Source: Rhodospirillaceae bacterium | Lineage (GTDB): Bacteria; Pseudomonadota; Alphaproteobacteria; Rhodospirillales; Casp-alpha2 | DNA length: 45,474 bases | NCBI GenBank assembly: GCA_018665815.1 | Contig: JABJBP010000091.1 | Span: forward strand, 1-45,474 | Direction: 5' to 3' | In this document: one piece after another, positions 8,998-17,390 of the stretch | How the letters are laid out: every line of letters starts with the position of its first letter | How positions within the stretch are numbered: the first letter of the stretch is position 1 | Program-made: the position numbers and the translations under genes | The notes under the pieces: generated by a model | Database searches by the model: none | What the model saw: the letters and a program-made list of their open reading frames with translations, nothing else | Told to the model about the DNA's origin: nothing

Positions 8998-10383
8998 ATG
9001 CCCATCGCACCCAATTCCGCCGAAGCGCGGGACATCGCCTATCACATCCACGGCCAGACGGACCTCAAGGCGCACGAAGAAAAAGGGCCGAAAATTATTT
9101 CCAAAGGCGACGGCGTGCACGTCTATGACGACGACGGCAAAGAATTCATCGAGGGTTTGGCAGGCTTGTGGTCCGTATCGCTTGGCTTTGGCGAACAGCG
9201 CCTTGTCGATGCCGCGACCAAACAGCTCCAGGAACTGCCCTATTATCACACCTTTGGCCACAAGACGGCGCCGCCGGTTATTGATCTGTCAGAGCGCCTG
9301 GTGGGCATCGCACCCGACGGCCTGACCAAGGCGGTGTTCCAAAATTCCGGCTCGGAAGCCATCGACACGGCGATCAAGTTGGTCTGGTGTTATCACAACG
9401 CCATCGACAAGCCGGAAAAGAAAAAGATTATCGCGCGGGTCAACGCCTACCACGGCACCGGCATCGCCTCGGCCAGTTTGACCGGGCTTGATCGCATGCA
9501 CAAAGCGTTCGACTTGCCGGTCACCGACCGTGTGCTGCGCACCGATTGCCCCCACTATTACCGCTTCGGCGAGGATGGTGAGACCGAAGAGGATTTCGCC
9601 ACGCGCTGCGCCGATAATCTGGAAAAACTAATCCTGGACGAAGGCCCGGACACGGTCGCCGCCTTCTTCGCCGAGCCCGTCATGGGCGCCGGCGGTGTGT
9701 TGGTGCCGGCGGTGACTTATTTTGAGAAGGTTCAAGCGATTCTGAAGAAGTATGACGTCTTGATGGTGTCCGACGAAGTGATTTGCGGGTTCGGGCGGAC
9801 CGGCAATATGTGGGGCGCGCAGACCTTCGGGATCAAACCGGACTTGCTGACCTGCGCGAAGGCGCTGTCGTCATCGTATCTGCCGATTTCAGCGGTCTTG
9901 GTCAGTGAAAAGATTTACGAAGGAATCCGTGACCAAAGCGGCGATTTGGGCGGCTTCAGCCACGGCTACACCTATTCCGGCCACCCGGTACCGGCGGCCG
10001 TCGCGGTGGAGACCCTGAAGATATATGAAGAGCGCGACATCGTCGGCCAAGTGCGAAACGTTGCGCCGGCATTGCAAGATGGGCTGCGGGCTTTCGCCGA
10101 TCATCCGTTGGTTGGTGAGGTGCGCGGTGTCGGCCTCATCGCTGGCGTTGAAGTGGTGGCCGACAAGGCGACCAAGGAGGCCTTCGAGCCCAGAGCCAAG
10201 GTCGGGCCGAAAATTCAGGCGCTCGCCGAAGAGAACGGCCTGTTGATCCGTGCCATGGGCGATTCCATTGGGTTCTGCCCGCCGTTGATCATCGACAAAG
10301 AAACCATCGGCGAAATGATGACGCGGTTCGCCAAAACGCTCGATCAGACGCTGGCTTGGGCCGAGGCCGAAAAAATAATCTGA
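8998..10383 (+). CDS. Class III aminotransferase (omega-amino acid/diamine:pyruvate type)
   Basis: This 461-residue PLP enzyme of fold type I has the PLP phosphate-binding NSGSEA (116-121), YHGTG (151-155), SDEVICGFGRTG with the pyridine-binding D259, and the Schiff-base lysine K288 in LTCAKAL. The overall pattern, including the N-terminal HIHGQTDLKAHEEKGP, resembles omega-transaminases that move an amino group from a terminal amine or beta-amino acid to pyruvate. A ribosome binding site (CCGGAGAA) precedes the ATG. The gene stands alone on this strand and is divergent from the FAH/PanE-like pair. The exact donor is unknown. Confidence 0.92.
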   Translation: MPIAPNSAEARDIAYHIHGQTDLKAHEEKGPKIISKGDGVHVYDDDGKEFIEGLAGLWSVSLGFGEQRLVDAATKQLQELPYYHTFGHKTAPPVIDLSERLVGIAPDGLTKAVFQNSGSEAIDTAIKLVWCYHNAIDKPEKKKIIARVNAYHGTGIASASLTGLDRMHKAFDLPVTDRVLRTDCPHYYRFGEDGETEEDFATRCADNLEKLILDEGPDTVAAFFAEPVMGAGGVLVPAVTYFEKVQAILKKYDVLMVSDEVICGFGRTGNMWGAQTFGIKPDLLTCAKALSSSYLPISAVLVSEKIYEGIRDQSGDLGGFSHGYTYSGHPVPAAVAVETLKIYEERDIVGQVRNVAPALQDGLRAFADHPLVGEVRGVGLIAGVEVVADKATKEAFEPRAKVGPKIQALAEENGLLIRAMGDSIGFCPPLIIDKETIGEMMTRFAKTLDQTLAWAEAEKII

Positions 10384-10447
10384 ACCATCGGCGCCCAGAC
10401 GACACAAAGAGAGGTCCGGCCTTATATAGATGCGCCTGACATAAACC

Positions 10448-10492
10448 CTTAAGGCTTTGGTGCGAGTATCTTGAGATAACGACAGCCTTAAG
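10448..10492 (+). promoter_or_regulatory. Nested hairpin in leader of the FliL-like gene
   Basis: CTTAAGGCT (10448-10456) pairs perfectly with AGCCTTAAG (10484-10492). Inside the 27-base loop a second hairpin, TATC-TTGA-GATA, can form. The structure ends 16 bases before the start codon at 10509 and close to the GGGAG ribosome binding site. It could be an operator or an RNA leader structure. No known riboswitch is recognised. Confidence 0.45.
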
Positions 10493-10508
10493 CATTGGGA
10501 GTTGGCGC

Positions 10509-11072
10509 ATGAGGTTCTGGGGCCGCGCGGCACTGGTGGCAATGTTTCTCAGTTTGATGGGGATCGGCACGGCTATTGGCCCGCATGAGGCATGGACCGC
10601 CGAGAAGAAGCCCGAGAAAAAGAAGGAAATGTCGCTGCGTGATCGCTTTGCGCTGCCGTCTCACGTGCAGATGCGCGCCATGATGGTGCCGATCAAGCAT
10701 CGCTATCAATCGGTCAGCGCCATCACCATGTTTTTCGAAGCGGACGTGCGTAAGGAAGTCGGCGCCATTTGCCGCAAGGTACCGCGGATTCGAGATGCCA
10801 TCTTGAGCGTGCTTTCCATCGAGCCCATCCCAACCCGAAAAGGAAAACTGGTGCTGACCGGCGTCGCCGAGCGCCTCATCGGCCGCATCAACGAGCGCCT
10901 GGGCGAGACAACGGTAAGATCAATCCATATTGAGCCCGGCCTTGTCCGCATGGGTGGCGGCGACGGCATCAGCCGCCGGCCGTTCGCAACCATTAACGGG
11001 TGTCAGGGCATCAAGGAAATTGAGTTGGATATCGTCAAGGAAGAGCAGAAGAAAAAGCGCGAGGAGCAATAG
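10509..11072 (+). CDS. Secreted or membrane-anchored protein, distantly FliL-like
   Basis: This 187-residue product has a hydrophobic N-terminal segment (about residues 6-28, ending near EAWTA), a Lys/Glu-rich linker (EKKPEKKKEM), then a domain of about 110 residues. The run VPRIRDAILSVLS, followed by a polar stretch and a segment ending INERLG, has the order seen in the C-terminal part of FliL flagellar basal-body proteins. The resemblance is weak and no flagellar gene is nearby, so the role is not established. GGGAG lies 9 bases before the ATG. It probably sits in the inner membrane facing the periplasm. Confidence 0.7.
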   Translation: MRFWGRAALVAMFLSLMGIGTAIGPHEAWTAEKKPEKKKEMSLRDRFALPSHVQMRAMMVPIKHRYQSVSAITMFFEADVRKEVGAICRKVPRIRDAILSVLSIEPIPTRKGKLVLTGVAERLIGRINERLGETTVRSIHIEPGLVRMGGGDGISRRPFATINGCQGIKEIELDIVKEEQKKKREEQ

Positions 11073-11115
11073 GCTCGCAGTGCCGTCGCGTGCCGAATTC
11101 CTGGGTGATTGACTT

Positions 11116-11126
11116 GGCAATTTGCC
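11116..11126. promoter_or_regulatory. Small perfect palindrome upstream of hsp20
   Basis: GGCAA-T-TTGCC is a perfect 11-base palindrome lying just after a TTGACTT box and about 150 bases before the hsp20 start. A second TTGACTT occurs about 40 bases on. They may be part of a heat-shock or vegetative promoter, but no convincing -10 can be assigned. Confidence 0.3.
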
Positions 11127-11277
11127 CGACAATTTACCCCGTGGCCGTTGACTTCGGCGAATTTTCTTCCAAATTGTAGAGTATTGGGCGGTCATGCAAT
11201 GCGGTGGCGGCTCAACCGGCGCCTTCTCGGGAAGGGCCAATCACTACGTACTCGCTCGCAAACAAGAGGAGCACGAC

Positions 11278-11736
11278 ATGGCGCGGATGACCGCCTTTAA
11301 CAGCCCATTGTTGTTGGGTTTCGAACATCTTGAACAAATGCTGGACCGCGCGTCGCGCGCGTCGGCGGAAGGCTACCCGCCTTACAACATCGAACAAATC
11401 GGCGAGAACGGGCTCAGAATCACGCTCGCGGTCGCGGGGTTCTCCATGGATGATTTGAGCGTCACCATCGAAGACAATCAACTGATCATTCGGGGCCGCC
11501 AGATCGAAGAAGACGAGACCGACCGCATTTTTATTCACCGCGGCATTGCAGCACGCCAGTTCCAGCGCAGCTTTGTTCTGGCCGAAGGCATTGAGGTGAG
11601 TGGTGCTGATCTGGACGACGGTTTGTTGCACGTGGCCTTGCAGCGCATTGTCCCGGAACCCGAAGTCCGCACAGTTTCGATAACCAGCGGTAGCCAGAAA
11701 AATTCACCGAAAACCATCGATGTCGATACCGATTAA
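11278..11736 (+). CDS. Small heat shock protein, Hsp20/alpha-crystallin family
   Basis: This 152-residue ATP-independent holdase has an alpha-crystallin domain over about residues 35-130, including LRITLAVAGFSMDDLSVTIE, LIIRGRQ, and a closing strand GLLHVALQR that matches the conserved A-x-x-x-G-x-L region loosely. Small heat shock proteins bind unfolding proteins in the cytoplasm. I chose the ATG at 11278 because AAGAGGAG precedes it; an upstream in-frame ATG at 11194 has no ribosome binding site. The DUF1150 gene follows 66 bp downstream, the usual alphaproteobacterial partner. Confidence 0.93.
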   Translation: MARMTAFNSPLLLGFEHLEQMLDRASRASAEGYPPYNIEQIGENGLRITLAVAGFSMDDLSVTIEDNQLIIRGRQIEEDETDRIFIHRGIAARQFQRSFVLAEGIEVSGADLDDGLLHVALQRIVPEPEVRTVSITSGSQKNSPKTIDVDTD

Positions 11737-11802
11737 CCTAAGCCATTGAAATCCGACCACCGGCTGTCGCTTCAGCGAAGCCCGTCAAATAGGAGTTTCC
11801 CG

Positions 11803-12039
11803 ATGACCAATGATTTAACATCAAATGCTATTGAGCCCCCTCTGCCGGCCACCCACGCCGGAAGCCTTGCCCAATGGGGGATGGATGAAGTCGCCTACAT
11901 AAAACGTGAGATCCTGGACGGTGACACAGTCTTCGCCATCCATGCCGCCGATGGCGAGCCCATGGCTGCGGCGCCGAGCCGCGACATCGCCGCCGCGATT
12001 ATCGTGCAAAACGAAATGGTGCCCGTCGACGCGCACTAG
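11803..12039 (+). CDS. DUF1150 family small protein
   Basis: This 78-residue acidic protein has the core WGMDEVAYIKRE, then FAIHAADGEPMA and a final helix ending in QNEMVPVDAH, the pattern of DUF1150. This family has no known function and is regularly encoded directly after hsp20 in Alphaproteobacteria, as here. AGGAG at 11791-11795 fixes the ATG at 11803. It has no signal peptide or membrane segment. The pairing suggests co-expression with the chaperone, but that is inference. Confidence 0.88.
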   Translation: MTNDLTSNAIEPPLPATHAGSLAQWGMDEVAYIKREILDGDTVFAIHAADGEPMAAAPSRDIAAAIIVQNEMVPVDAH

Positions 12040-12112
12040 CCAGGGTGCGCGCGCCACGACGCTTGAATTAAACGGTATTCATTTTTGGTGGTCGAAAGCG
12101 CTGGCCGCGTGC

Positions 12113-12577
12113 CTAAGCCGCTTCGTGTTCGACGCTGCCAGTCAGGATGGCATAGAGCGCTTCGCCGGTATCCGTACCGCGCAACTTTTCACACGTCGCG
12201 CCATCGCGCAGCAATCTGGAAACCTTGGCCAAGGCCTTGAGATGATCGGCGCCGGCTGATTCCGGTGCCAACAACAGGAATATCAGGTCCACCGGGCGCT
12301 CATCAATCGCTTGGAAGTCGACCGGTTGCTCGAGGCGGGCAAACAATCCATAGAGGCGGTCGATATCGGGCAATTTGCCATGCGGGATGGCGATCCCGTT
12401 GCCGACCCCCGTGGTGCCAAGGCGTTCGCGCTCCATCAAGGTGTCGAATATGGCGCGCTCGTGCAGGCCGGTGATATCCGCCGTGCGGCGCGAAAGTTCC
12501 TGCAACACCTGTTTTTTGCTGGTCGCGTGTAGATTTGCAACAACCTGGCCAGATGAAATGAGATCATTGATCTCCAT
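12113..12577 (-). CDS. ptsN: PtsN, nitrogen PTS EIIA component
   Basis: This 154-residue EIIA(Ntr) protein is the last phospho-acceptor of the nitrogen phosphotransferase system (PtsP-PtsO-PtsN), which regulates potassium, nitrogen and envelope functions without transporting sugar. The phosphorylated histidine is H66 in GIAIPHGKL. The family segments TTGVGNG and DLIFLLLAPE are present. It is the last gene of the kdsD-lptCAB-rpoN-hpf-ptsN series, 41 bp after hpf, which is the classical position downstream of rpoN. Confidence 0.95.
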   Translation of the reverse strand: MEINDLISSGQVVANLHATSKKQVLQELSRRTADITGLHERAIFDTLMERERLGTTGVGNGIAIPHGKLPDIDRLYGLFARLEQPVDFQAIDERPVDLIFLLLAPESAGADHLKALAKVSRLLRDGATCEKLRGTDTGEALYAILTGSVEHEAA

Positions 12578-12618
12578 ATCAGTACCTATCCATTATGCTC
12601 ACGTGACCTGAAGCGGAC

Positions 12619-13191
12619 TTAACCGGTCGCATTGGCAGGGTCAATCCATCCAATATTCCCATCGGCACGGCGATAGACAACATTCAAAACGCCATTCGCG
12701 CTGTTGGTGAACATCACCACCGGCAAATCACCCAAGTCCATCCGCATGACGGCTTCGCTGACCGTTAATGTCGCAACATGGGTTTCCATCTCAGCGATAA
12801 TCGCCGGCTGCGCGTCTTCCGGAATCTCTTCATTTTCGTCATCCGGCTGGATGACATATTGCTGTGCCGCCAAGGTATCTTGGGGGCGCGCCTTGTGGTG
12901 ATTGGCCAGCCGGCGCTTGTAACGGCGCAACTGTTTGCCGACGCGCTCCAAGGCGCCATCGAAAGCGGCATACGCGTCCGCCGCCTCGGCGCTGCTTTGA
13001 ACCACCAGGCCGCGAGGTCCCGGGTGCACAGAGATGTCGGTGGACATGCTTTGCCCTTCGCGCGAAAATACGACGGTCGCATCGATGGCGTGATTGAAAT
13101 ATTTGCCAACGACATTTCCGAGATGTCCTTCGGCGTGGGTTCTCAGGGCGTCACCGACGTCCAAATTCTTGCCTCTGACGGATATATCCAT
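12619..13191 (-). CDS. hpf: Ribosome hibernation promoting factor, long form
   Basis: This 190-residue long-form HPF has an N-terminal S30AE domain (MDISVRGKNLDVGDAL to about residue 105, ending RYKRRLANHH) and a C-terminal dimerisation domain (about 140-185, with GDLPVVMFTNSANG and NVVYRRADGNIGWIDP). Long HPF joins two 70S ribosomes into inactive 100S dimers in stationary phase. A spacer rich in acidic residues links the domains. It lies between rpoN (198-bp gap) and ptsN (41-bp gap), and the gap before it carries its own candidate promoter. Confidence 0.95.
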   Translation of the reverse strand: MDISVRGKNLDVGDALRTHAEGHLGNVVGKYFNHAIDATVVFSREGQSMSTDISVHPGPRGLVVQSSAEAADAYAAFDGALERVGKQLRRYKRRLANHHKARPQDTLAAQQYVIQPDDENEEIPEDAQPAIIAEMETHVATLTVSEAVMRMDLGDLPVVMFTNSANGVLNVVYRRADGNIGWIDPANATG

Positions 13192-13316
13192 TTGTCAATC
13201 TGTCCCGTTTTCTGATCTCGGAACTCAAATTTTCCGGTCGCTCAAATATTGGCGTTGGTGCCGGAATGCCCACCTTCAATGAATTCAATTTCCCCCAAGG
13301 GTGGGCGAAGGCCAGG

Positions 13317-13345
13317 AACCTAGGCTCCAAGCCTACCCAAGTCAA
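13317..13345 (-). promoter_or_regulatory. Candidate promoter of hpf-ptsN
   Basis: On the minus strand TTGACT (13345-13340) and TAGGTT (13322-13317) are separated by exactly 17 bases, a good sigma-70 arrangement. The spacer contains a perfect dyad, TAGGCT-TGG-AGCCTA on the minus strand (13321-13335), a possible operator or cruciform. No sigma-54 GG-GC pair is seen in the gap. Confidence 0.5.
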
Positions 13346-13389
13346 TACACCGGAAAAAAACCATTTTCTACCTTGAAAATTCAATCAGA

Positions 13390-14949
13390 TTAGGTCAGGA
13401 CCGCTTTATCCCGCCGACGCTGCACAGACGATGGAATCCGCAGAGATTCGCGGTATTTAGCCACAGTTCGCCGTGCAATATCGACCCCGTCGGCCTGAAG
13501 AAGCTGGACGATTTTGTCATCGGAGAGAATTTTTTTCGGTAATTCTTGATCAATCAAGGCTTTTATCCGGTGGCGAACGGCCTCGGCGGAATGCGCATCC
13601 CCGCCAAGCGTCGAGGCAATTCCCGGCGTGAAAAAATATTTAAGCTCATAAATGCCCCTGGGCGTCGCCATATATTTGTTCGAGGTGACGCGGCTGACGG
13701 TACTTTCATGCATCTCAATCGCATCAGCGATATCGCGCAATACCAGCGGCTTTAAGTGTTGAACGCCGTGGGTGAAAAACATTTCCTGTTGTTTCACCAA
13801 TTCCAACGACACTTTCATGATCGTCGTCGCGCGCTGGTGCAGCGCCTTGACCAGCCAACTGGCGGTCTGAAATTGCTCGGCAATATATTGACGGTCATCC
13901 TTGCTCCGAGCATCAGCCTTGATGCGGGCGTGGTATTGATTGTTAACCAGAACTTTGGGCAAAGAGGCACTGTTCAACTCGATGATCCATCCGCCCCCCG
14001 GTTGCGCACGCATCAAGACATCAGGGGTAATTGGCTGGGTGATATCTTGATCAAACGCCAGCGCGGGCTTGGGATCCAAGGTTCTAATCTCGGCGATCAT
14101 TTCCTCAAGATCCTCAGAATCACATTGGCACACATTCTCCAGCTTTTTGTATTCCCGGGCCGCCAACAAATCGAGATGCTCCAAGAACGTCGCCATGCAG
14201 GGGTCAAGGCGGTCGCGGTCCTTAAGCTGAAGCGCCAGGCATTCCTTCAAGTCCCGCGCAAATATCCCGGGCGGATCGAAATCCTGGAGTTTCACCAAAA
14301 TCTCGCCAACCCGCGAAGGCCCACACCCCAGCATCACAGATATGTCTTCGATATCCCCACCGAGGTACCCGGTATCATCCAAATGATCGATCAAATGCAA
14401 TCCGATCAATCGGTCCCCGCTGTCCTCAATTTCGATAGACAGCTGTTCCAGTAGATGTTCGCGCAACGACGGCAATTCCGACAAGGTTTGCTCAAGGTCC
14501 GGCGCAGATACATCGAAACCGCCGCCGCTTGATGAATACGACGGTTCGGAAAAAGCCGGCGTCTCGCTGTAAGATTGCTCGTCGGCAGCGGACGCGGGAT
14601 CATCGGCCGTGGCATTGGAGGTGTATGTGTTCTCATAATCCACATCCAGTTCCGCCTCGGCGGATATCTCCGCCGGCGGCGCCGTATCAAAATCGATATC
14701 CTCCAATGCAGCCGGATCAGTGTCCCCTTCGTCCCGCATTTCATCGGGATGAACGTCGGGTACATCACCTTCCTCACCGCGGCGATCGCCCTCATCGCGC
14801 TCAAGCATAGGGTTCTGTTGCAGCTCTTCCTCGACGAAGGCGGTCAATTCAATGTTCGATAATTGCAGTAACTTGATCGCCTGCTGGAGTTGCGGCGTCA
14901 TCACAAGCGACTGCGACTGGCGTTGATCGAGGCGTGGCGCTAATACCAT
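13390..14949 (-). CDS. rpoN: RNA polymerase sigma-54 factor
   Basis: This 519-residue sigma-54 has the glutamine-rich activator-interacting region I (MTPQLQQAIKLLQLSN and EELQQNPMLE) and an acidic low-complexity region II (about 50-130). It then has the core-binding domain and the C-terminal DNA-binding part with the RpoN box ARRTVAKYRE at 492-501. It directs RNA polymerase to -24/-12 promoters that need enhancer-binding ATPases. It follows lptB by 21 bp, the standard lptB-rpoN arrangement. Length and all domains are complete. Confidence 0.97.
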   Translation of the reverse strand: MVLAPRLDQRQSQSLVMTPQLQQAIKLLQLSNIELTAFVEEELQQNPMLERDEGDRRGEEGDVPDVHPDEMRDEGDTDPAALEDIDFDTAPPAEISAEAELDVDYENTYTSNATADDPASAADEQSYSETPAFSEPSYSSSGGGFDVSAPDLEQTLSELPSLREHLLEQLSIEIEDSGDRLIGLHLIDHLDDTGYLGGDIEDISVMLGCGPSRVGEILVKLQDFDPPGIFARDLKECLALQLKDRDRLDPCMATFLEHLDLLAAREYKKLENVCQCDSEDLEEMIAEIRTLDPKPALAFDQDITQPITPDVLMRAQPGGGWIIELNSASLPKVLVNNQYHARIKADARSKDDRQYIAEQFQTASWLVKALHQRATTIMKVSLELVKQQEMFFTHGVQHLKPLVLRDIADAIEMHESTVSRVTSNKYMATPRGIYELKYFFTPGIASTLGGDAHSAEAVRHRIKALIDQELPKKILSDDKIVQLLQADGVDIARRTVAKYRESLRIPSSVQRRRDKAVLT

Positions 14950-14970
14950 CGCATCATCCGAGCCGATAAA

Positions 14971-15774
14971 TTAAAGACTGAAGCGATCACCCAGATATAC
15001 GCGCCGGACATCCTCATTGCCGACGATGTCCCTTGGCGCACCTTCCATCAAGAGCATGCCGTCATGGATGATGTAGGCACGGTCGATGACGTCCAATGTT
15101 TCGCGCACATTGTGATCCGTAATCAAAACACCGATCCCCCGGTCCTTGAGATGCGCGACCAGGTCACGAATATCACCGACGGCAATGGGATCGATACCCG
15201 CGAACGGTTCATCGAGAAGAACGAAATGAGGGTTCGATGCCAACGCGCGGGCAATCTCGACACGCCGGCGCTCACCGCCCGACAGCGCCAGCGACGGTGT
15301 ACGGCGCAAATGCGTGATGGAAAATTCCGCTAACAACGCCTCCAAAATAGCTTCACGGCGTTCGCGTGATTTTTCGACAACCTCCAAGACGGCGCGGATG
15401 TTGTTCTCAACGGTCAATCCTCTGAAGATTGACGCCTCTTGGGGCAGATACCCAATGCCAAGACGCGAGCGCCGGTACATCGGCAGCTCGGTAATATCGT
15501 TGCCATCCAAAACGATGCTGCCGTGATCGGGCGCGATCAAACCGGTGATCATGTAAAAACACGTCGTCTTGCCGGCCCCGTTGGGGCCTAGCAATCCAAC
15601 GACCTCGCCGCGCTGAAGTTCCAATGTGATGCCGCGAACGACCGGACGCTTTTTAAACCGCTTACCGATATTGTGGGCAATCAGGCCACGGTTATCCGCA
15701 ACCAGCCTCGGTCCTTGATCGGTTTCCGATCCCGTGCCGTCACTCTGCGCGCCGATATTCGTCGTCTCTGTCAT
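14971..15774 (-). CDS. lptB: LptB, LPS export ABC transporter ATPase
   Basis: This 267-residue ABC ATPase has Walker A GPNGAGKT (63-70), signature LSGGERRR and Walker [14 protein letters not shown] followed by the H-loop TDHN. It powers extraction of lipopolysaccharide from the inner membrane with LptF and LptG (not in this window) and delivery to the LptC-LptA bridge. It carries about 25 extra N-terminal residues before the usual start, beginning [11 protein letters not shown] later start would still leave the ATPase complete. It sits between lptA (32 bp) and rpoN (21 bp). Confidence 0.96.
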   Translation of the reverse strand: MTETTNIGAQSDGTGSETDQGPRLVADNRGLIAHNIGKRFKKRPVVRGITLELQRGEVVGLLGPNGAGKTTCFYMITGLIAPDHGSIVLDGNDITELPMYRRSRLGIGYLPQEASIFRGLTVENNIRAVLEVVEKSRERREAILEALLAEFSITHLRRTPSLALSGGERRRVEIARALASNPHFVLLDEPFAGIDPIAVGDIRDLVAHLKDRGIGVLITDHNVRETLDVIDRAYIIHDGMLLMEGAPRDIVGNEDVRRVYLGDRFSL

Positions 15775-15806
15775 TGGCTTTTATAAATCCCCTGCCACGA
15801 ACAGTA

Positions 15807-16673
15807 TCATTGTTTTTCCGCGTCCTTATTTTTATTTGTGCCGCGGGATTTCAAGTTCCTCGGCAGCAAAACCCCCTTGACCCGTGTTTTACCGCCGCCA
15901 TAGGGCGCCTTGCAACTATGCATCTGACTAATGCCTGTGTTCAAGTTGACCTCGGCACTACATCCATTTAGCACATTGCGGCCACGAAGTATTTTTACCG
16001 ACCCGACCAGCGTCGCAATGCCACTTTTCACATTATAGACTCCCCGCTCGCTTAACGCGGTATCTTTTTGTGTGATCACCTTGACATTATCAAAGGCTTC
16101 GACCCGGTGGACGCTGCTCTTTCCATTGGCGTCGTCGCGAAAATAAGCCACGAGGACCTCGCCGCGCAGCCGCTTTTCGGCACGTTTAGCCAGCGCATCG
16201 CCCCGCGCCACGGCCATGCGTTTTTGTTCCCAATACTCTAACTGCCGCTCGGCCGTAATTGTATCCGTCGCCGTGACCAGACGAATATTGCTGCCCGTCA
16301 CCACCAACACGGCCTTATCAACATTGTATACGGCATGATCGCCATAGGTTGTCGCATCGGCGGATTTAATTCTGACTTTACCCAAGGCATCGAGACGCCA
16401 GATATCCGTGCCACCGCCCTGCTGTTCGCGGTAGTAGGCGCGGAGTTCGTCGGCGAATACCGTAACATCAGTGCGCACCGCACGGGCATTGCCACGCGCT
16501 ATAAACACCAGATTATCCTGTTGCCACTCAATGCCGTTGTCGGCAAACACCTCAATAGGCGCATCGCCGGACGCGCCGAAGTTGAGCGCCTGAGCTCTGG
16601 CTTCGTAGGCAGACAGTTGCAGAAATCCAGATATCGTCAGCGCCACCCCTAACATGGTCTGTTTTGCCATCAT
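15807..16673 (-). CDS. lptA: LptA, periplasmic LPS transport protein
   Basis: This 288-residue OstA-like protein has a signal peptide (about residues 1-28, hydrophobic core LGVALTISGFL, ending YEARAQA) and repeated beta-strands of the LptA jelly-roll, for example PIEVFADNGIEWQQDN and TITAERQLEYWEQ. LptA forms the periplasmic bridge for LPS between LptC and the outer-membrane LptD. It is longer than the E. coli protein, with a basic C-terminal extension (RNLKSRGTNKNKDAEKQ). Its start overlaps the lptC stop by 4 bp (ATGA), indicating translational coupling. Confidence 0.9.
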   Translation of the reverse strand: MMAKQTMLGVALTISGFLQLSAYEARAQALNFGASGDAPIEVFADNGIEWQQDNLVFIARGNARAVRTDVTVFADELRAYYREQQGGGTDIWRLDALGKVRIKSADATTYGDHAVYNVDKAVLVVTGSNIRLVTATDTITAERQLEYWEQKRMAVARGDALAKRAEKRLRGEVLVAYFRDDANGKSSVHRVEAFDNVKVITQKDTALSERGVYNVKSGIATLVGSVKILRGRNVLNGCSAEVNLNTGISQMHSCKAPYGGGKTRVKGVLLPRNLKSRGTNKNKDAEKQ

Positions 16674-17374
16674 TTGCCGGGCCGCTCCGCACCGGGGTAA
16701 AGCGTCAGTTTCGATTTACCCTTGAAATGGATGGTTCGTCCCCGCTCGACCAAATGAAACCCACTGGCATTCAAATGCCCGAACGGCCCTTGCCCCTCAA
16801 CCGGGTCGTCGCCCGTGGCGGCGCCGGTTGCCAGGTCAATGGCGGCACGCTCGGTCCGAAACTCATATCCGGAATCATGAAACAAATTAACTTTGCCAGT
16901 CAGGTTCAGTTTCTCCTGGTCGCGCGCATAAATGCCATTTTCCGCCGTCAATACGAGCCACGTTCCATCTTCCGTCGTCAGATCAGCCTTTGGCATTTCC
17001 AGCTCTACCCTGCTTCCGGAACCGACAAGCTTGCGCGCCAGGTCGGCTGTCAAAGAAAACGGCTGATTGTCCTTGTCGGTGCCGACGTAGCGCGGATTGA
17101 CCATGCTTGGGTCCTTAGCGTCCGAGAGTTTCAAAGCGGCGAAGCCAATACGAAATTTCAGATCGGCGGTATTCAGATGCGGCCAAGCGATCACCAAGGT
17201 GACCAACAGCAATGCCGCCGTCGGCAACAAGAATTTCATCATGCTGACAAAACGGCTGTAGACCCGCGAATGAGCCCGTTTGCCGCCACCTGTCAGAGAG
17301 TCCGCCAGGTCTCGGCGGCCCTTCAGCCCCGCAGGCGCCGGTGCTACCGGGTTGTATTCCGAAGGCGTGGTCAC
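16670..17374 (-). CDS. lptC: LptC, inner-membrane anchored LPS transport protein
   Basis: This bitopic protein has a short cytoplasmic N terminus, one membrane segment (MKFLLPTAALLLVTLVIAW) and a periplasmic beta-jelly-roll domain. The domain includes RYVGTDKDNQPFSLTAD and LTAENGIYARDQEKLNLTGK. I start it at the GTG at 17374, with AGGGAA about 10 bases upstream; a start at 17455 would overlap kdsD by 65 bases. It links LptBFG to LptA. The stop overlaps the lptA start. Length from this start is 234 residues. Confidence 0.88.
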   Translation of the reverse strand: MTTPSEYNPVAPAPAGLKGRRDLADSLTGGGKRAHSRVYSRFVSMMKFLLPTAALLLVTLVIAWPHLNTADLKFRIGFAALKLSDAKDPSMVNPRYVGTDKDNQPFSLTADLARKLVGSGSRVELEMPKADLTTEDGTWLVLTAENGIYARDQEKLNLTGKVNLFHDSGYEFRTERAAIDLATGAATGDDPVEGQGPFGHLNASGFHLVERGRTIHFKGKSKLTLYPGAERPGK

Positions 17375-17390
17375 GGCACTGCATTCCCTG

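Noticed and set aside
11073-11277. ROSE-type RNA thermometer before hsp20
   Set aside because: I could not find a stem that convincingly hides the GAGGAG ribosome binding site or the conserved ROSE pattern.
13354-13384. Terminator after rpoN
   Set aside because: The stem TTGAA/TTCAA is short and the T tract lies too far from it to call a terminator.
13192-13389. Sigma-54 promoter before hpf
   Set aside because: No GG and GC pair with the right 10-base spacing is seen; a sigma-70-like promoter fits better.
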